Origin: Pseudomonadota bacterium
GTDB lineage: Bacteria; Pseudomonadota; Gammaproteobacteria; Burkholderiales; Casimicrobiaceae
NCBI GenBank assembly: GCA_022709775.1
Contig: JAKLIE010000011.1
Span: 1 to 11,764 of the forward strand
Reading direction: 5' to 3'
Length of the DNA: 11,764 bases
This document shows positions 5,809 to 11,764 of this stretch, piece by piece. Each line of letters starts with the position of its first letter. The stretch's first letter is position 1. Under the pieces are notes generated by a model. That model did not search any database. It was not told where the DNA came from and saw only the letters and a program-made list of their open reading frames with translations. A program made the position numbers and the translations under genes.

Positions 5809-6150
5809 ATGCGTCAACGCTCGCTCCGTCGTCCCGCCGCCTGGCTGGCGCTCGTCGCGATGCTGGTCGCGCTCGCGCTGCCCGTGCACGCAATGCCGTC
5901 GCGGGTCGCGATGGCCGGCGTCGGCGGCGACCTCTGCGTCGGCGGCAAGATCGTGCCCGGCTCGCCGGGCAACGCCGGCGCGGCACTCGGCTGCGACGCG
6001 TGCTGCGGGTCGACCGCGTCCGCACCGCCGCGCGCACCGCCATCCCACCCGGTCATCCCGATCGTCCTGCTGCGGAACGCGATCGCAGGGGCCGCGCCAT
6101 TCCCGCCGGTCGTGGTGCGCGCGGCGTTGGCGCGCGCGCCCCCTGCCTGA
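5809..6150 (+). CDS. DUF2946-like small exported protein
   Basis: This 113-aa protein has a clear signal peptide or anchor (AWLALVAMLVALALPVHA, residues 11-28) and two Cys sites, LCVGG and GCDACCG, followed by a Pro/Ala-rich tail. Length, N-terminal hydrophobic segment and spaced cysteines suit the DUF2946 family, small proteins of unknown function often found near copper or TonB genes in betaproteobacteria. The cysteines could bind metal, which is inference only. It lies 100 bp upstream of the PCuAC copper chaperone on the same strand, supporting a copper-related role. The start lacks a strong Shine-Dalgarno, and the family match is by pattern only. Confidence 0.6.
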   Translation: MRQRSLRRPAAWLALVAMLVALALPVHAMPSRVAMAGVGGDLCVGGKIVPGSPGNAGAALGCDACCGSTASAPPRAPPSHPVIPIVLLRNAIAGAAPFPPVVVRAALARAPPA

Positions 6151-6165
6151 TCGCTATCCGCATCG

Positions 6166-6183
6166 CGGCGGGCGTGCCCGCCG
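6166..6183 (+). other. hairpin between DUF2946-like and PCuAC genes
   Basis: A perfect 8-bp stem (CGGCGGGC / GCCCGCCG) with a 2-base gap begins 16 bp after the stop codon of the DUF2946-like gene. A second stem of 6 bp (CGCCGG / CCGGCG, around 6190-6209) follows. No T-run is present. They could modulate the ratio of the two gene products, or be chance in GC-rich DNA. Confidence 0.3.
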
Positions 6184-6250
6184 TCGTCGCGCCGGTCCTT
6201 TCGCCGGCGCCCGCCGCCTCCGCGGCACCGGATCAGACACAGGAATCGAC

Positions 6251-6718
6251 ATGAACCTCGTTCGCCCGTTCGTCCTCGCCGCCGCGCTCGCCGCGGCTCC
6301 CGCCGCCATCGCGCAGGTCGCCGTCACCGATCCCTGGGTGCGCGGCACCGTCGAAAGCCAGAAGGCCACCGGCGCGTTCATGCAACTGCGCGCCCCGTTC
6401 GACCTCTCGCTCGTCGGCGCCTCGTCGCCCGTCGCCGGCATCGTGGAGATCCACGAGATGAAGATGGACGGCGGCGTGATGAGGATGTCGGCCATCAGCG
6501 CGCTCCCGCTGCCCGCCGGCAAGATCGTCGAGCTGAAGCCCGGCGGCTACCACGTGATGCTTATGGCGCTGAAGGCGCCGCTCAAGGAAGGCGACGCGGT
6601 ACCGATCACGCTGACGTTCAAGGACAAGGACGGACGCGCGTCGACGATCGTCGTCAACGCACCGGTGAAGGCGCTGACGGCGGCTCCGGCTTCGGCCCCC
6701 GCGCACGCCAAGCACTGA
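6251..6718 (+). CDS. periplasmic copper chaperone PCu(A)C
   Basis: This is a 155-aa periplasmic copper(I) chaperone of the PCuAC family (DUF461). Such proteins deliver copper to the CuA site of cytochrome c oxidase or store it in the periplasm. The signal peptide covers residues 1-21 (VLAAALAAAPAAIAQ). The mature protein opens with VTDPWVRGTV, typical of the family. The full copper motif H-x10-M-x21-H-x-M is present as H68, M79, H101 and M103. Additional Met at 70, 72, 77 and 105 make the site Met-rich. The ATG has AGGA 7 bp upstream. It probably forms a unit with the preceding DUF2946-like gene. All motif residues are intact, so the protein should be functional. Confidence 0.93.
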   Translation: MNLVRPFVLAAALAAAPAAIAQVAVTDPWVRGTVESQKATGAFMQLRAPFDLSLVGASSPVAGIVEIHEMKMDGGVMRMSAISALPLPAGKIVELKPGGYHVMLMALKAPLKEGDAVPITLTFKDKDGRASTIVVNAPVKALTAAPASAPAHAKH

Positions 6719-6811
6719 CGGCCGGCGGGACCGGGAGTCCTTCGCATCGGGGCGCGCACTGCGCGATGATGGCGGGAGCGCCCGGCGCGGTTCGGGTGCG
6801 CGTCCGCCACG

Positions 6812-7474
6812 ATGAACCTCTCCGCCATCGGCCCCGCCGCCTGGCTGGGCATCGCGCTCTTCGCCGCCTACCTGGCGTGGCTGGGCGTGTTCTTCGCGTC
6901 CGTCCGCCCGCGCGTGATGGCGGCGCTCGGCCGCCGCCTGAAGGTCGACGTGCGCGAGTCGACCGACATCCTCGATGCCGGAACCTACGACATCGAAGGC
7001 GAGGGCGCGACGCTCCCGGCGTCGGGCGCCGTGTACGCCGCGGACCTCGCGTTGCTCCTCGTCGGGACGGTGGGCGTCGCGGCGCTCGTGTTCGTCCCGG
7101 CGTTCATCGTCGCGGAGAGCGGCGCGCTGCTGCCGCTCGAAGGCCGGATCACCGGGCGCAGTGTCGCCGTGCAGGTCGCCGGGACCGCGACGATGAGGTC
7201 GGCGTCGGGGAAGGCGAAGCTCGACGTCGAGGCGATCAACGACGGGCGCGAGGATCTGCGCCAGTGCCGCGCGATGGTCGACGGCTACACGTCGCGCAAT
7301 GGCTATCTCCACGGCGCGTCCGAGTGGTTCGGCCTCGCGCCGGGCGCGCGTCGGGCGGTCGAGATCGCGCTCGACGCGGTCGAGCCGCCCGCAGGCGAGC
7401 ATCGGTTCCGCGTGAAGGTCGAATGCGCGAACGAGCGGCTGGCGGTGGCCGACGCAAGGGTGATCGTGCGATGA
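6812..7474 (+). CDS. hypothetical two-TM protein
   Basis: I do not recognise this 220-aa protein. It has two predicted membrane helices: residues 10-30 (AWLGIALFAAYLAWLGVFFA) and about 78-98 (LALLLVGTVGVAALVFVPAFI). Between them is a short soluble loop of about 45 residues. After the second helix comes a soluble domain of about 120 residues rich in beta-like segments (SVAVQVAGTATM, AKLDVEAIND, HRFRVKVECANE), possibly an Ig-like fold. Three cysteines at most are seen in it, without a metal motif. No strong ribosome site precedes the ATG. It is 93 bp after the PCuAC gene on the same strand, so it may or may not belong to that unit. Steady GC-rich codon use across the frame supports a real gene. 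Confidence 0.6.
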   Translation: MNLSAIGPAAWLGIALFAAYLAWLGVFFASVRPRVMAALGRRLKVDVRESTDILDAGTYDIEGEGATLPASGAVYAADLALLLVGTVGVAALVFVPAFIVAESGALLPLEGRITGRSVAVQVAGTATMRSASGKAKLDVEAINDGREDLRQCRAMVDGYTSRNGYLHGASEWFGLAPGARRAVEIALDAVEPPAGEHRFRVKVECANERLAVADARVIVR

Positions 7475-7666
7475 CGGCAGGGGCGGAAATGCGCCGCGGC
7501 ATCCTGTGCGCGCCCGCCTCGGCGGCGCCGTTCGGCTCGAGCATGCCCATCGCGAAGTCGCTGCCGGGCACGGGCGGCTCGCGCACGGGCGACCCAGGCA
7601 TGCGCGTCCGCACACGCTGGATGCCCGCCACCGGCGCACGTATCGACGCGCCGAAACCGCCGCGGC
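7475..7666. other. spacer between convergent genes
   Basis: No gene is supported here. A plus-strand frame starting with an ATG overlapping the previous stop (7471, ending 7713, 80 aa) is Pro/Arg-rich, has no recognisable domain, and runs into the 3' end of the VWA gene on the other strand. I treat it as spurious. No clear terminator is seen. Confidence 0.4.
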
Positions 7667-8842
7667 CTATTTCCGCAGCGCGTCGATCCCCTCCGCGACG
7701 CCCGCGAGCGTGAGCGGGAACATCTTCGGTCCCAGCGCCCGCAGCACGATCTGCGTCGAGCGCGTGTACTCCCACGCGCGCGAGGGCTCGGGATTGAACC
7801 AGATCCGGTGCCTGAAGTGCTCGAACAGCCGCGTCAGCCACGCGAGGCCGGCCTCGTCGTTGCTGTACTCGACGCTGCCGCCGACCTCGAGGAGTTCGTA
7901 CGGGCTCATCGCCGCGTCTCCGACGATCACGACGCGCCAGTCCGGCCCGTAGGTGCGGATCAGCTCGAGCGTCGACACGCGCTCCGTGCGGCGGCGCGCG
8001 TTGTCGCGCCAGACGTGGTCGTAGATGCAGTTGTGGAAGTAGAAGTGCTCGAGGTGGCGGAACTCGCTCTTCGCGGCCGAGAAGAGCTGCTCGCAGACCT
8101 CGACGTGCGGATCCATCGACCCGCCGACGTCCAGGAACAGCAGCACCTTGACCCGGTTGCGCCGCTCGGGCTGGAGCTTCAGGTCGAGCCATCCTGCGTT
8201 GCGCGCGGTGCCCTCGATCGTGCCGTCGAGGTCGAGCTCTTCGGGAACGCCCTCGCGCGCGAACTTGCGCAGGCGCCGCAGCGCGACCTTGAGGTTGCGC
8301 GTGTTGAGCTCGACGCCGCCGTCGAGGTTCGCGAAATCGCGAGCGTCCCAGACCTTGACCGCGCTCCTCGCGCGCCCCTCGGCCTGGCCGATGCGGATGC
8401 CTTCGGGGTTGTAGCCGTACGCGCCGAACGGGCTCGTGCCGCCGGTGCCGATCCACTTGCTGCCGCCCGCATGCCGCTCCTTCTGCTCCGCGAGCCGCTG
8501 CTTGAACGTCTCCATCAGCTTGTCGAGACCGCCCAGCGCGTCGATGCGCCTTCGGTCCTCGTCGGACAGCGTGCGCATGAACTCCTTCTTCAGCCACTCC
8601 TCGGGGATGGTCGCGCGGATGTCGAAGATCGCGTCGATGCCCTTGAAGTAGCTGCCGAACGCGAGGTCGAAGCGGTCGAAGTGCTGCTCGTCCTTGACGA
8701 GCGTCGTGCGCGAGAGCGCGTAGAAGTCGTCGATCGAGAGCGACACGACGCGCGCCTCCAGTGCCTCGAGCAGCGTCAGGAACTCGCGCGTCGAGACCGG
8801 GAGCTTGAACGACTTGAGGTGCAGGAAGAAATCGACCAGCAT
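7667..8842 (-). CDS. CoxE-like VWA-domain protein
   Basis: This 391-aa protein belongs to the CoxE-like von Willebrand A proteins, which work with MoxR-type AAA+ ATPases in assembling or activating metalloenzymes and other complexes. Residues 1-115 are a helical N-terminal region (FFLHLKSFKLPVSTREFLTLLEAL). Residues 130-185 hold a Gly-rich linker (GTGGTSPFGAYGYNPEGIRIG). The VWA domain covers about 230-385. Its metal-site motif is non-canonical: D238-V-G-G-S242 rather than DxSxS, a variant I believe is common in this subfamily. FYFHNCIYDHVW and VIVGDAAMSP follow. The ATG lies 11 bp after the UbiA stop, so the two genes are likely co-transcribed. Its probable ATPase partner lies 2.5 kb away at 11393-11764. 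Substrate unknown. Confidence 0.87.
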   Translation of the reverse strand: MLVDFFLHLKSFKLPVSTREFLTLLEALEARVVSLSIDDFYALSRTTLVKDEQHFDRFDLAFGSYFKGIDAIFDIRATIPEEWLKKEFMRTLSDEDRRRIDALGGLDKLMETFKQRLAEQKERHAGGSKWIGTGGTSPFGAYGYNPEGIRIGQAEGRARSAVKVWDARDFANLDGGVELNTRNLKVALRRLRKFAREGVPEELDLDGTIEGTARNAGWLDLKLQPERRNRVKVLLFLDVGGSMDPHVEVCEQLFSAAKSEFRHLEHFYFHNCIYDHVWRDNARRRTERVSTLELIRTYGPDWRVVIVGDAAMSPYELLEVGGSVEYSNDEAGLAWLTRLFEHFRHRIWFNPEPSRAWEYTRSTQIVLRALGPKMFPLTLAGVAEGIDALRK

Positions 8843-8853
8843 CGCGCCTGCGC

Positions 8854-9747
8854 TCAGCCGACGAACAGGCCGGTCGCGACCAGCGCCGGCGTCGCGAGGT
8901 TCACCATCACGTTGCGCCCCATCGCCGGCAGCAGCGCCTTCACGTCGTCCGGATGGCGCAGCACGTCGCGCGCCGCCGGAACCGCGAGCGTGAGCGTCGC
9001 GAGCCCCAGCAGGCACGGCCAAGGGAGCGCCCCGGCAAGGACGCCCCCGACGAGCGACAGATACGCGAGCGCGTAGAGCGCGGCGAACACCTTCGCCGCG
9101 CGAGGGCGCCCCCACGCGATCGGCAGGTGCCGCCGGCCGACCCCGCGGTCCGCCTCGACGTCGGGGAACTGGTTGAGGAGCAGAAGCGCGTTGACGAGGA
9201 AGAACGGCACGAGCGCCGCGATGCCCGCCGCGGAGTCGTATCGTCCGGCCACCGCGATGTGCGTCCCCACGACCATCAGCGGCCCGAAGCCCAGTCCCGG
9301 TGCGACGAGGCACGCGTAGGGGTCGTGCGTGAGGAGGCTCGTGTAGGCGACGACGAGCACCAGTCCCGCGATGCCGAGCGGCAACAGGACCGTCCCCCGC
9401 AGCGCGACGAGCCAGAGCCCGATCGCGGCGACGACGAGGAACGAGACGACGGCGATCGCGAGCGCGAGCGGGGCGGCCGACGGATCGGCGGGCAGTGCGC
9501 CGCTTCCGCCGGAGAACGGCGTGCGCTGCGTGCTGAAGTCGAGCCCGCTCCTGAAGTCGAGGTACTCGTTGAACGCGTTGACGCTGATGTGCGCGGCCAG
9601 CGCGGCGACGAGCGAGAGTGCGGCGAGCGGCCACGCGACCCGGCCTTCCGCGTGCCACGCGGTCGCGACACCGAGCGCCACGCAGACGAGCGAGAGCGCC
9701 AGGAACGGGACGCGCATCGGACCGAGCAGGCGGGAAGCGGTGCTCAA
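8854..9747 (-). CDS. UbiA-family prenyltransferase
   Basis: This 297-aa integral membrane protein belongs to the UbiA superfamily, Mg-dependent enzymes that transfer a prenyl chain to an aromatic or quinone precursor. The two Asp-rich motifs are present: N57-x-x-N60-E-x-x-D64 with GLD70 ([14 protein letters not shown]), and D196-x-x-x-D200 ([10 protein letters not shown]). About eight hydrophobic helices alternate with loops. It resembles the MenA-like branch more than UbiA proper, but no menaquinone or ubiquinone gene is nearby, so the substrate is not known. The start is uncertain: the frame opens with TTG at 9747, and an ATG at 9717 (residue 11) is the alternative. Neither has a strong Shine-Dalgarno. 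It is 11 bp upstream of the VWA gene, an unusual pairing. Confidence 0.88.
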   Translation of the reverse strand: MSTASRLLGPMRVPFLALSLVCVALGVATAWHAEGRVAWPLAALSLVAALAAHISVNAFNEYLDFRSGLDFSTQRTPFSGGSGALPADPSAAPLALAIAVVSFLVVAAIGLWLVALRGTVLLPLGIAGLVLVVAYTSLLTHDPYACLVAPGLGFGPLMVVGTHIAVAGRYDSAAGIAALVPFFLVNALLLLNQFPDVEADRGVGRRHLPIAWGRPRAAKVFAALYALAYLSLVGGVLAGALPWPCLLGLATLTLAVPAARDVLRHPDDVKALLPAMGRNVMVNLATPALVATGLFVG

Positions 9748-9931
9748 GGGTTGTGTCGCCGATCGTGGGCGGGTCGGCGCAGCGCCTCCGGCCCCTGCCG
9801 GGCGGGCTCCGGCCCGGCGACGATTCTACGCCCGCGCCGCCGCATGCATGCCGGTCGGTTCCGCGCTACACTCGCGGCCGGCACGCCGGCCCGTCGGGCG
9901 TGTCTCGACCGGGGAGAGGATCTTGTCGCCG
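9748..9931. promoter_or_regulatory. divergent spacer UbiA / collagen-like gene
   Basis: This 184-bp spacer must hold promoters for both divergent genes. TACACT at 9867-9872 resembles a plus-strand -10 box, about 60 bp upstream of the collagen-like start, without a good -35. GGAGAGGA at 9913-9920 may be the ribosome site of the collagen-like gene. Nothing clear is seen for the minus-strand UbiA gene. Confidence 0.35.
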
Positions 9932-10651
9932 ATGGCCGAACGCCTGCCGCAACCGCGCCCCTGCGCGCAGCTCTCGTGCGCGCTCGCGCTCTGCGCGGCG
10001 GTCGCCGCCTGGCTCCCCGCGATCGCGCGGGCGTCGGACGACGACCTCGTCTACCCGAAGTTCGAGTGCTACGACGTCCTCGACGCGAACACCTACACGT
10101 TCCGCTTCGGCACGTTCAGCTTCAAGGACTCGGCCGCGACGCCGGCGATCAACTTCTTCGAACCGTCGCGATTCGATCCGCCAATCTCCATCGAACCGGG
10201 CTACACGCCGCGCGCGCACGCGGTGACGCTGGATCCGACGGTCGAGGGCAGGATCATATGGTTCCTCGGCTCGAAGGCTCCGCTGGTGATCGAGGCGCAG
10301 GCGCTTACTGCCGCGCTCGAGTGCTCGTCGGTCCCGGAGGGCCCCCCCGGCCCCCCGGGGCCGCAGGGCATGCCGGGGCCCGCGGGATCGACGGGACCCC
10401 AGGGCCCTGCGGGACCGGCAGGACCGCCGGGCGTCGTCGGCGCGTGCCGCGTCGTCGAGGCCCAGGCGAGCCGTCAGCGCTCCGCGGCCGTCGAGTGCGC
10501 GGCCGACGAGATCCTCGTGGGCGGCGGAGCGACCTGCCCGGACGGCGGCGTGCAGTCGATGCGCTACGCCTCGCCCACCCGCTGGGAAGTCACCTGCATG
10601 AACCGCGACCGCGACGTCGGGGCCTCCGCGCTCTGCTGCAGGAAGCAGTAG
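9932..10651 (+). CDS. secreted collagen-like protein
   Basis: This 239-aa exported protein is of unknown role. Residues 1-35 form a signal peptide ([20 protein letters not shown]). Residues 36-135 are a beta-rich N-terminal domain I do not recognise ([23 protein letters not shown]). Residues 137-169 are eleven uninterrupted Gly-X-Y triplets, mostly GPP, GPA and GPQ, a short collagen-like triple helix. Residues 170-239 form a Cys-rich C-terminal domain ([38 protein letters not shown]) of a type seen at the end of other bacterial collagen-like proteins. A trimer held by this domain is plausible. A TTG at 9923 is an alternative start. The gene is flanked by minus-strand genes on both sides and ends 21 bp from the convergent GNAT gene. 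Confidence 0.85.
   Translation: MAERLPQPRPCAQLSCALALCAAVAAWLPAIARASDDDLVYPKFECYDVLDANTYTFRFGTFSFKDSAATPAINFFEPSRFDPPISIEPGYTPRAHAVTLDPTVEGRIIWFLGSKAPLVIEAQALTAALECSSVPEGPPGPPGPQGMPGPAGSTGPQGPAGPAGPPGVVGACRVVEAQASRQRSAAVECAADEILVGGGATCPDGGVQSMRYASPTRWEVTCMNRDRDVGASALCCRKQ
10340..10438 (+). repeat. Gly-X-Y triplet tract
   Basis: Eleven codon triplets encode G-X-Y with Pro in most X or Y positions. The DNA is strongly C/G-run rich (runs of 6-7 C near 10342 and 10351), a region where replication slippage or sequencing error could change triplet number or frame. Confidence 0.9.
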
Positions 10652-10672
10652 CCGCCGGCCCGGCCGCGTCGA

Positions 10673-11266
10673 TCAGCGCGGCCGCTCGAGCTGGAACCCG
10701 AGGTGCTTCCTCACCGCGGGCCACTCGCTGTCGATGATGCTGAACACGACGGTGTCGCGCTTCACGCCGTCCGCGCTCATCTGGTGGTTGCGCAGCACGC
10801 CGTCCTGCTTCGCGCCGAGCCGGGCGATCGCCGCCCGGCTCGCCTGATTGAACCAGTGCGTGCGGAACTCGACGGCGATGCATCCGAGCTTCTCGAACGC
10901 GTGCGTCAGCAGCAGCAGCTTGCACTCGGTGTTCAGCGGGGTGCGCTGGACGCGCCTCGCGTACCAGGTGTGTCCGATCTCGACCCGGCGGTTCGCCGCG
11001 TCGACGTTGAAGAACCGCGTGCAGCCGACGACGGCTCCGGTCGCGTCGCGCACGGCGAACGGCATCGCGTCGAAGCGCTCGCGCATGTCGAGCGCGGTCG
11101 CCACGTACTCGCCCATCCTCTGCGGCGGCGCGACGGCCGTGTACCAGAGCTGCCAGAGCTCGCCGTCGCTCGCGGCCTCCGCGAGCGGCGCGACGTGCGA
11201 CGCGTCGAGCGGCTCGAGCGTCGCGTGGCGCCCGACGAGCGTGACCGGTTCGATGAATCGCGCCAT
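10673..11266 (-). CDS. GNAT-family N-acetyltransferase (RimJ/RimL type)
   Basis: This 197-aa cytoplasmic protein has the Acetyltransf_3 fold that transfers acetyl from acetyl-CoA to an amine. The family opening VTLVGRHATLEPLDASHVAPL is followed by PFAVRDATGAVVGCTRFFNVD (beta strands 2-4), RRVEIGHTWYARRVQRTPLNTECKLLLLTHAFEKLGC (acetyl-CoA-binding motif A and following helix) and VEFRTHWFNQASRAAIARLGAKQDGVLRNH, typical of the RimJ/RimL type. The substrate cannot be inferred. The start at 11266 has only a weak ribosome site (GGGGA at 11 bp). It sits between the MoxR ATPase gene upstream on the same strand (126 bp) and the convergent collagen-like gene. Confidence 0.88.
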   Translation of the reverse strand: MARFIEPVTLVGRHATLEPLDASHVAPLAEAASDGELWQLWYTAVAPPQRMGEYVATALDMRERFDAMPFAVRDATGAVVGCTRFFNVDAANRRVEIGHTWYARRVQRTPLNTECKLLLLTHAFEKLGCIAVEFRTHWFNQASRAAIARLGAKQDGVLRNHQMSADGVKRDTVVFSIIDSEWPAVRKHLGFQLERPR

Positions 11267-11392
11267 CCGCTCAATCCCCGTGTTTCCGGCTCCCGGTTCC
11301 CTTGGGTCGGCCCACTGGCGGGCGCCCGCCCTCCGCCTGCCCCCGCCGCGTCGTGCCGGCGCCCGACCCGCGGAGCGCGCCCCGGCGTCGCC
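11267..11392. other. spacer with 14-bp palindrome
   Basis: The 126 bp between the GNAT gene and the ATPase gene hold a perfect 14-bp palindrome, GGCGGGCGCCCGCC (11317-11330). There is no T-run, so it is not a classical terminator. A promoter for the GNAT gene could lie here, but none is recognised. Confidence 0.35.
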
Positions 11393-11764
11393 CTATCGCC
11401 CCGTCCGCGCCATGAAGGCCACCCGCTCGAACAGGTGCACGTCCTGCTCGTTCTTGAGCAGCGCACCGTGCAGCGGCGGGATGAACACCTTGCGGTCGCC
11501 GCTCTTCAGCGCCTCCGGCGGGATGTCCTCGGCGAGCAGGAGCTTCAGCCAGTCGAGGAGCTCGGAGGTCGACGGCTTCTTCTTGAGTCCCGGCACCTCG
11601 CGCAGGCTGAAGAACACCTCGAGCGCCTCGGCGAGCAGCGCCTTCTTCAGCCCCGGATAGTGGACGTCGACGATCCGCGTCATCGTCTCCTTGTCCGGGA
11701 AGCGGATGTAGTGGAAGAAGCAGCGGCGCAGGAACGCGTCGGGCAGCTCCTTCTCGTTGTTGGA
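11393..11764 (-). CDS. MoxR-type AAA+ ATPase, C-terminal part
   Basis: The last 123 residues of an AAA+ ATPase run off the right edge of the window. The first visible residues, SNNEKELPDAFLRRCFFHYIRFPD, are the sensor region of MoxR-family ATPases (the conserved NEKELPDAFLRRC segment). A helical lid domain follows (PGLKKALLAEALEVFFSLREVPGL, STSELLDWLKLLL), with a C-terminal tail KNEQDVHLFERVAFMARTGR. Walker A and B lie outside the window. Proteins of this kind act with CoxE-like VWA proteins, such as the one encoded at 7667-8842. The stop TAG is at 11393. Frame is continuous from 11764. Confidence 0.9.
   Translation of the reverse strand, partial: SNNEKELPDAFLRRCFFHYIRFPDKETMTRIVDVHYPGLKKALLAEALEVFFSLREVPGLKKKPSTSELLDWLKLLLAEDIPPEALKSGDRKVFIPPLHGALLKNEQDVHLFERVAFMARTGR

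Noticed and set aside
7471..7713. 80-aa plus-strand frame with an ATGA overlap to the two-TM gene
   Set aside because: The overlap is attractive, but the protein is Pro/Arg-rich without a domain and collides with the 3' end of the VWA gene.
10340..10438. Possible CRISPR or minisatellite in the GPP tract
   Set aside because: The periodicity is 9 bp at the codon level and fully explained by collagen-type Gly-X-Y triplets; no spacer structure is present.
8953..10737. A 594-aa plus-strand frame across UbiA and the collagen-like gene
   Set aside because: It is Arg/Glu-rich, typical of a shadow in GC-rich DNA, while UbiA and Gly-X-Y motifs fit other frames.
11317..11330. 14-bp palindrome as terminator of the MoxR gene
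   Set aside because: No T-run follows and short GC palindromes are common in such DNA; kept only as a note in the spacer.
1..11764. tRNA, rRNA, CRISPR array, phage or defence genes
   Set aside because: I looked for these on both strands and saw none that can be supported.

Overview
The window is GC-rich DNA that reads like a betaproteobacterial chromosome. Pointers are the high GC in most genes, a DUF2946-like gene followed by a PCuAC copper chaperone, a CoxE-like VWA protein with a MoxR ATPase, and a DUF5648 protein. The genus cannot be told. The stretch 159-2400 is visibly less GC-rich than the rest and carries an insertion sequence, so it looks acquired.

Layout, left to right. (1) Bases 1-2405: a secreted DUF5648 protein (minus strand), with an intact IS3-family element (orfA/orfB, minus strand) inserted 14 bp upstream of the first ATG in its frame. 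(2) Bases 2520-5591: an anaerobic (class III) ribonucleotide reductase operon on the minus strand. The order is nrdD large subunit (682 aa), a separate 64-aa protein carrying the glycyl-radical motif that is usually the C-terminus of NrdD, and the radical-SAM activase nrdG. The intergenic region upstream has a perfect 22-bp palindrome with an FNR/FixK-type core. (3) Bases 5809-6718, plus strand: a DUF2946-like exported protein and a periplasmic PCuAC copper chaperone with a complete copper-binding motif. (4) Bases 6812-7474: a two-TM protein of unknown function, plus strand. (5) Bases 7667-9747, minus strand: a UbiA-family membrane prenyltransferase 11 bp upstream of a CoxE-like VWA protein. 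(6) Bases 9932-10651, plus strand: a small secreted protein with 11 collagen-type Gly-X-Y triplets. (7) Bases 10673-11266: a GNAT acetyltransferase. The window ends in the C-terminal part of a MoxR-type AAA+ ATPase (11393-11764), the usual partner of the VWA protein in (5).

The clearest working unit is the class III RNR operon, which would make dNTPs without oxygen. NrdG would generate the glycyl radical, the 64-aa protein would carry it, and the large subunit would hold the active-site cysteines, the ATP-cone and the zinc site. The palindrome suggests induction under low oxygen. The MoxR/VWA pair, normally adjacent, is here separated by UbiA, collagen-like and GNAT genes.
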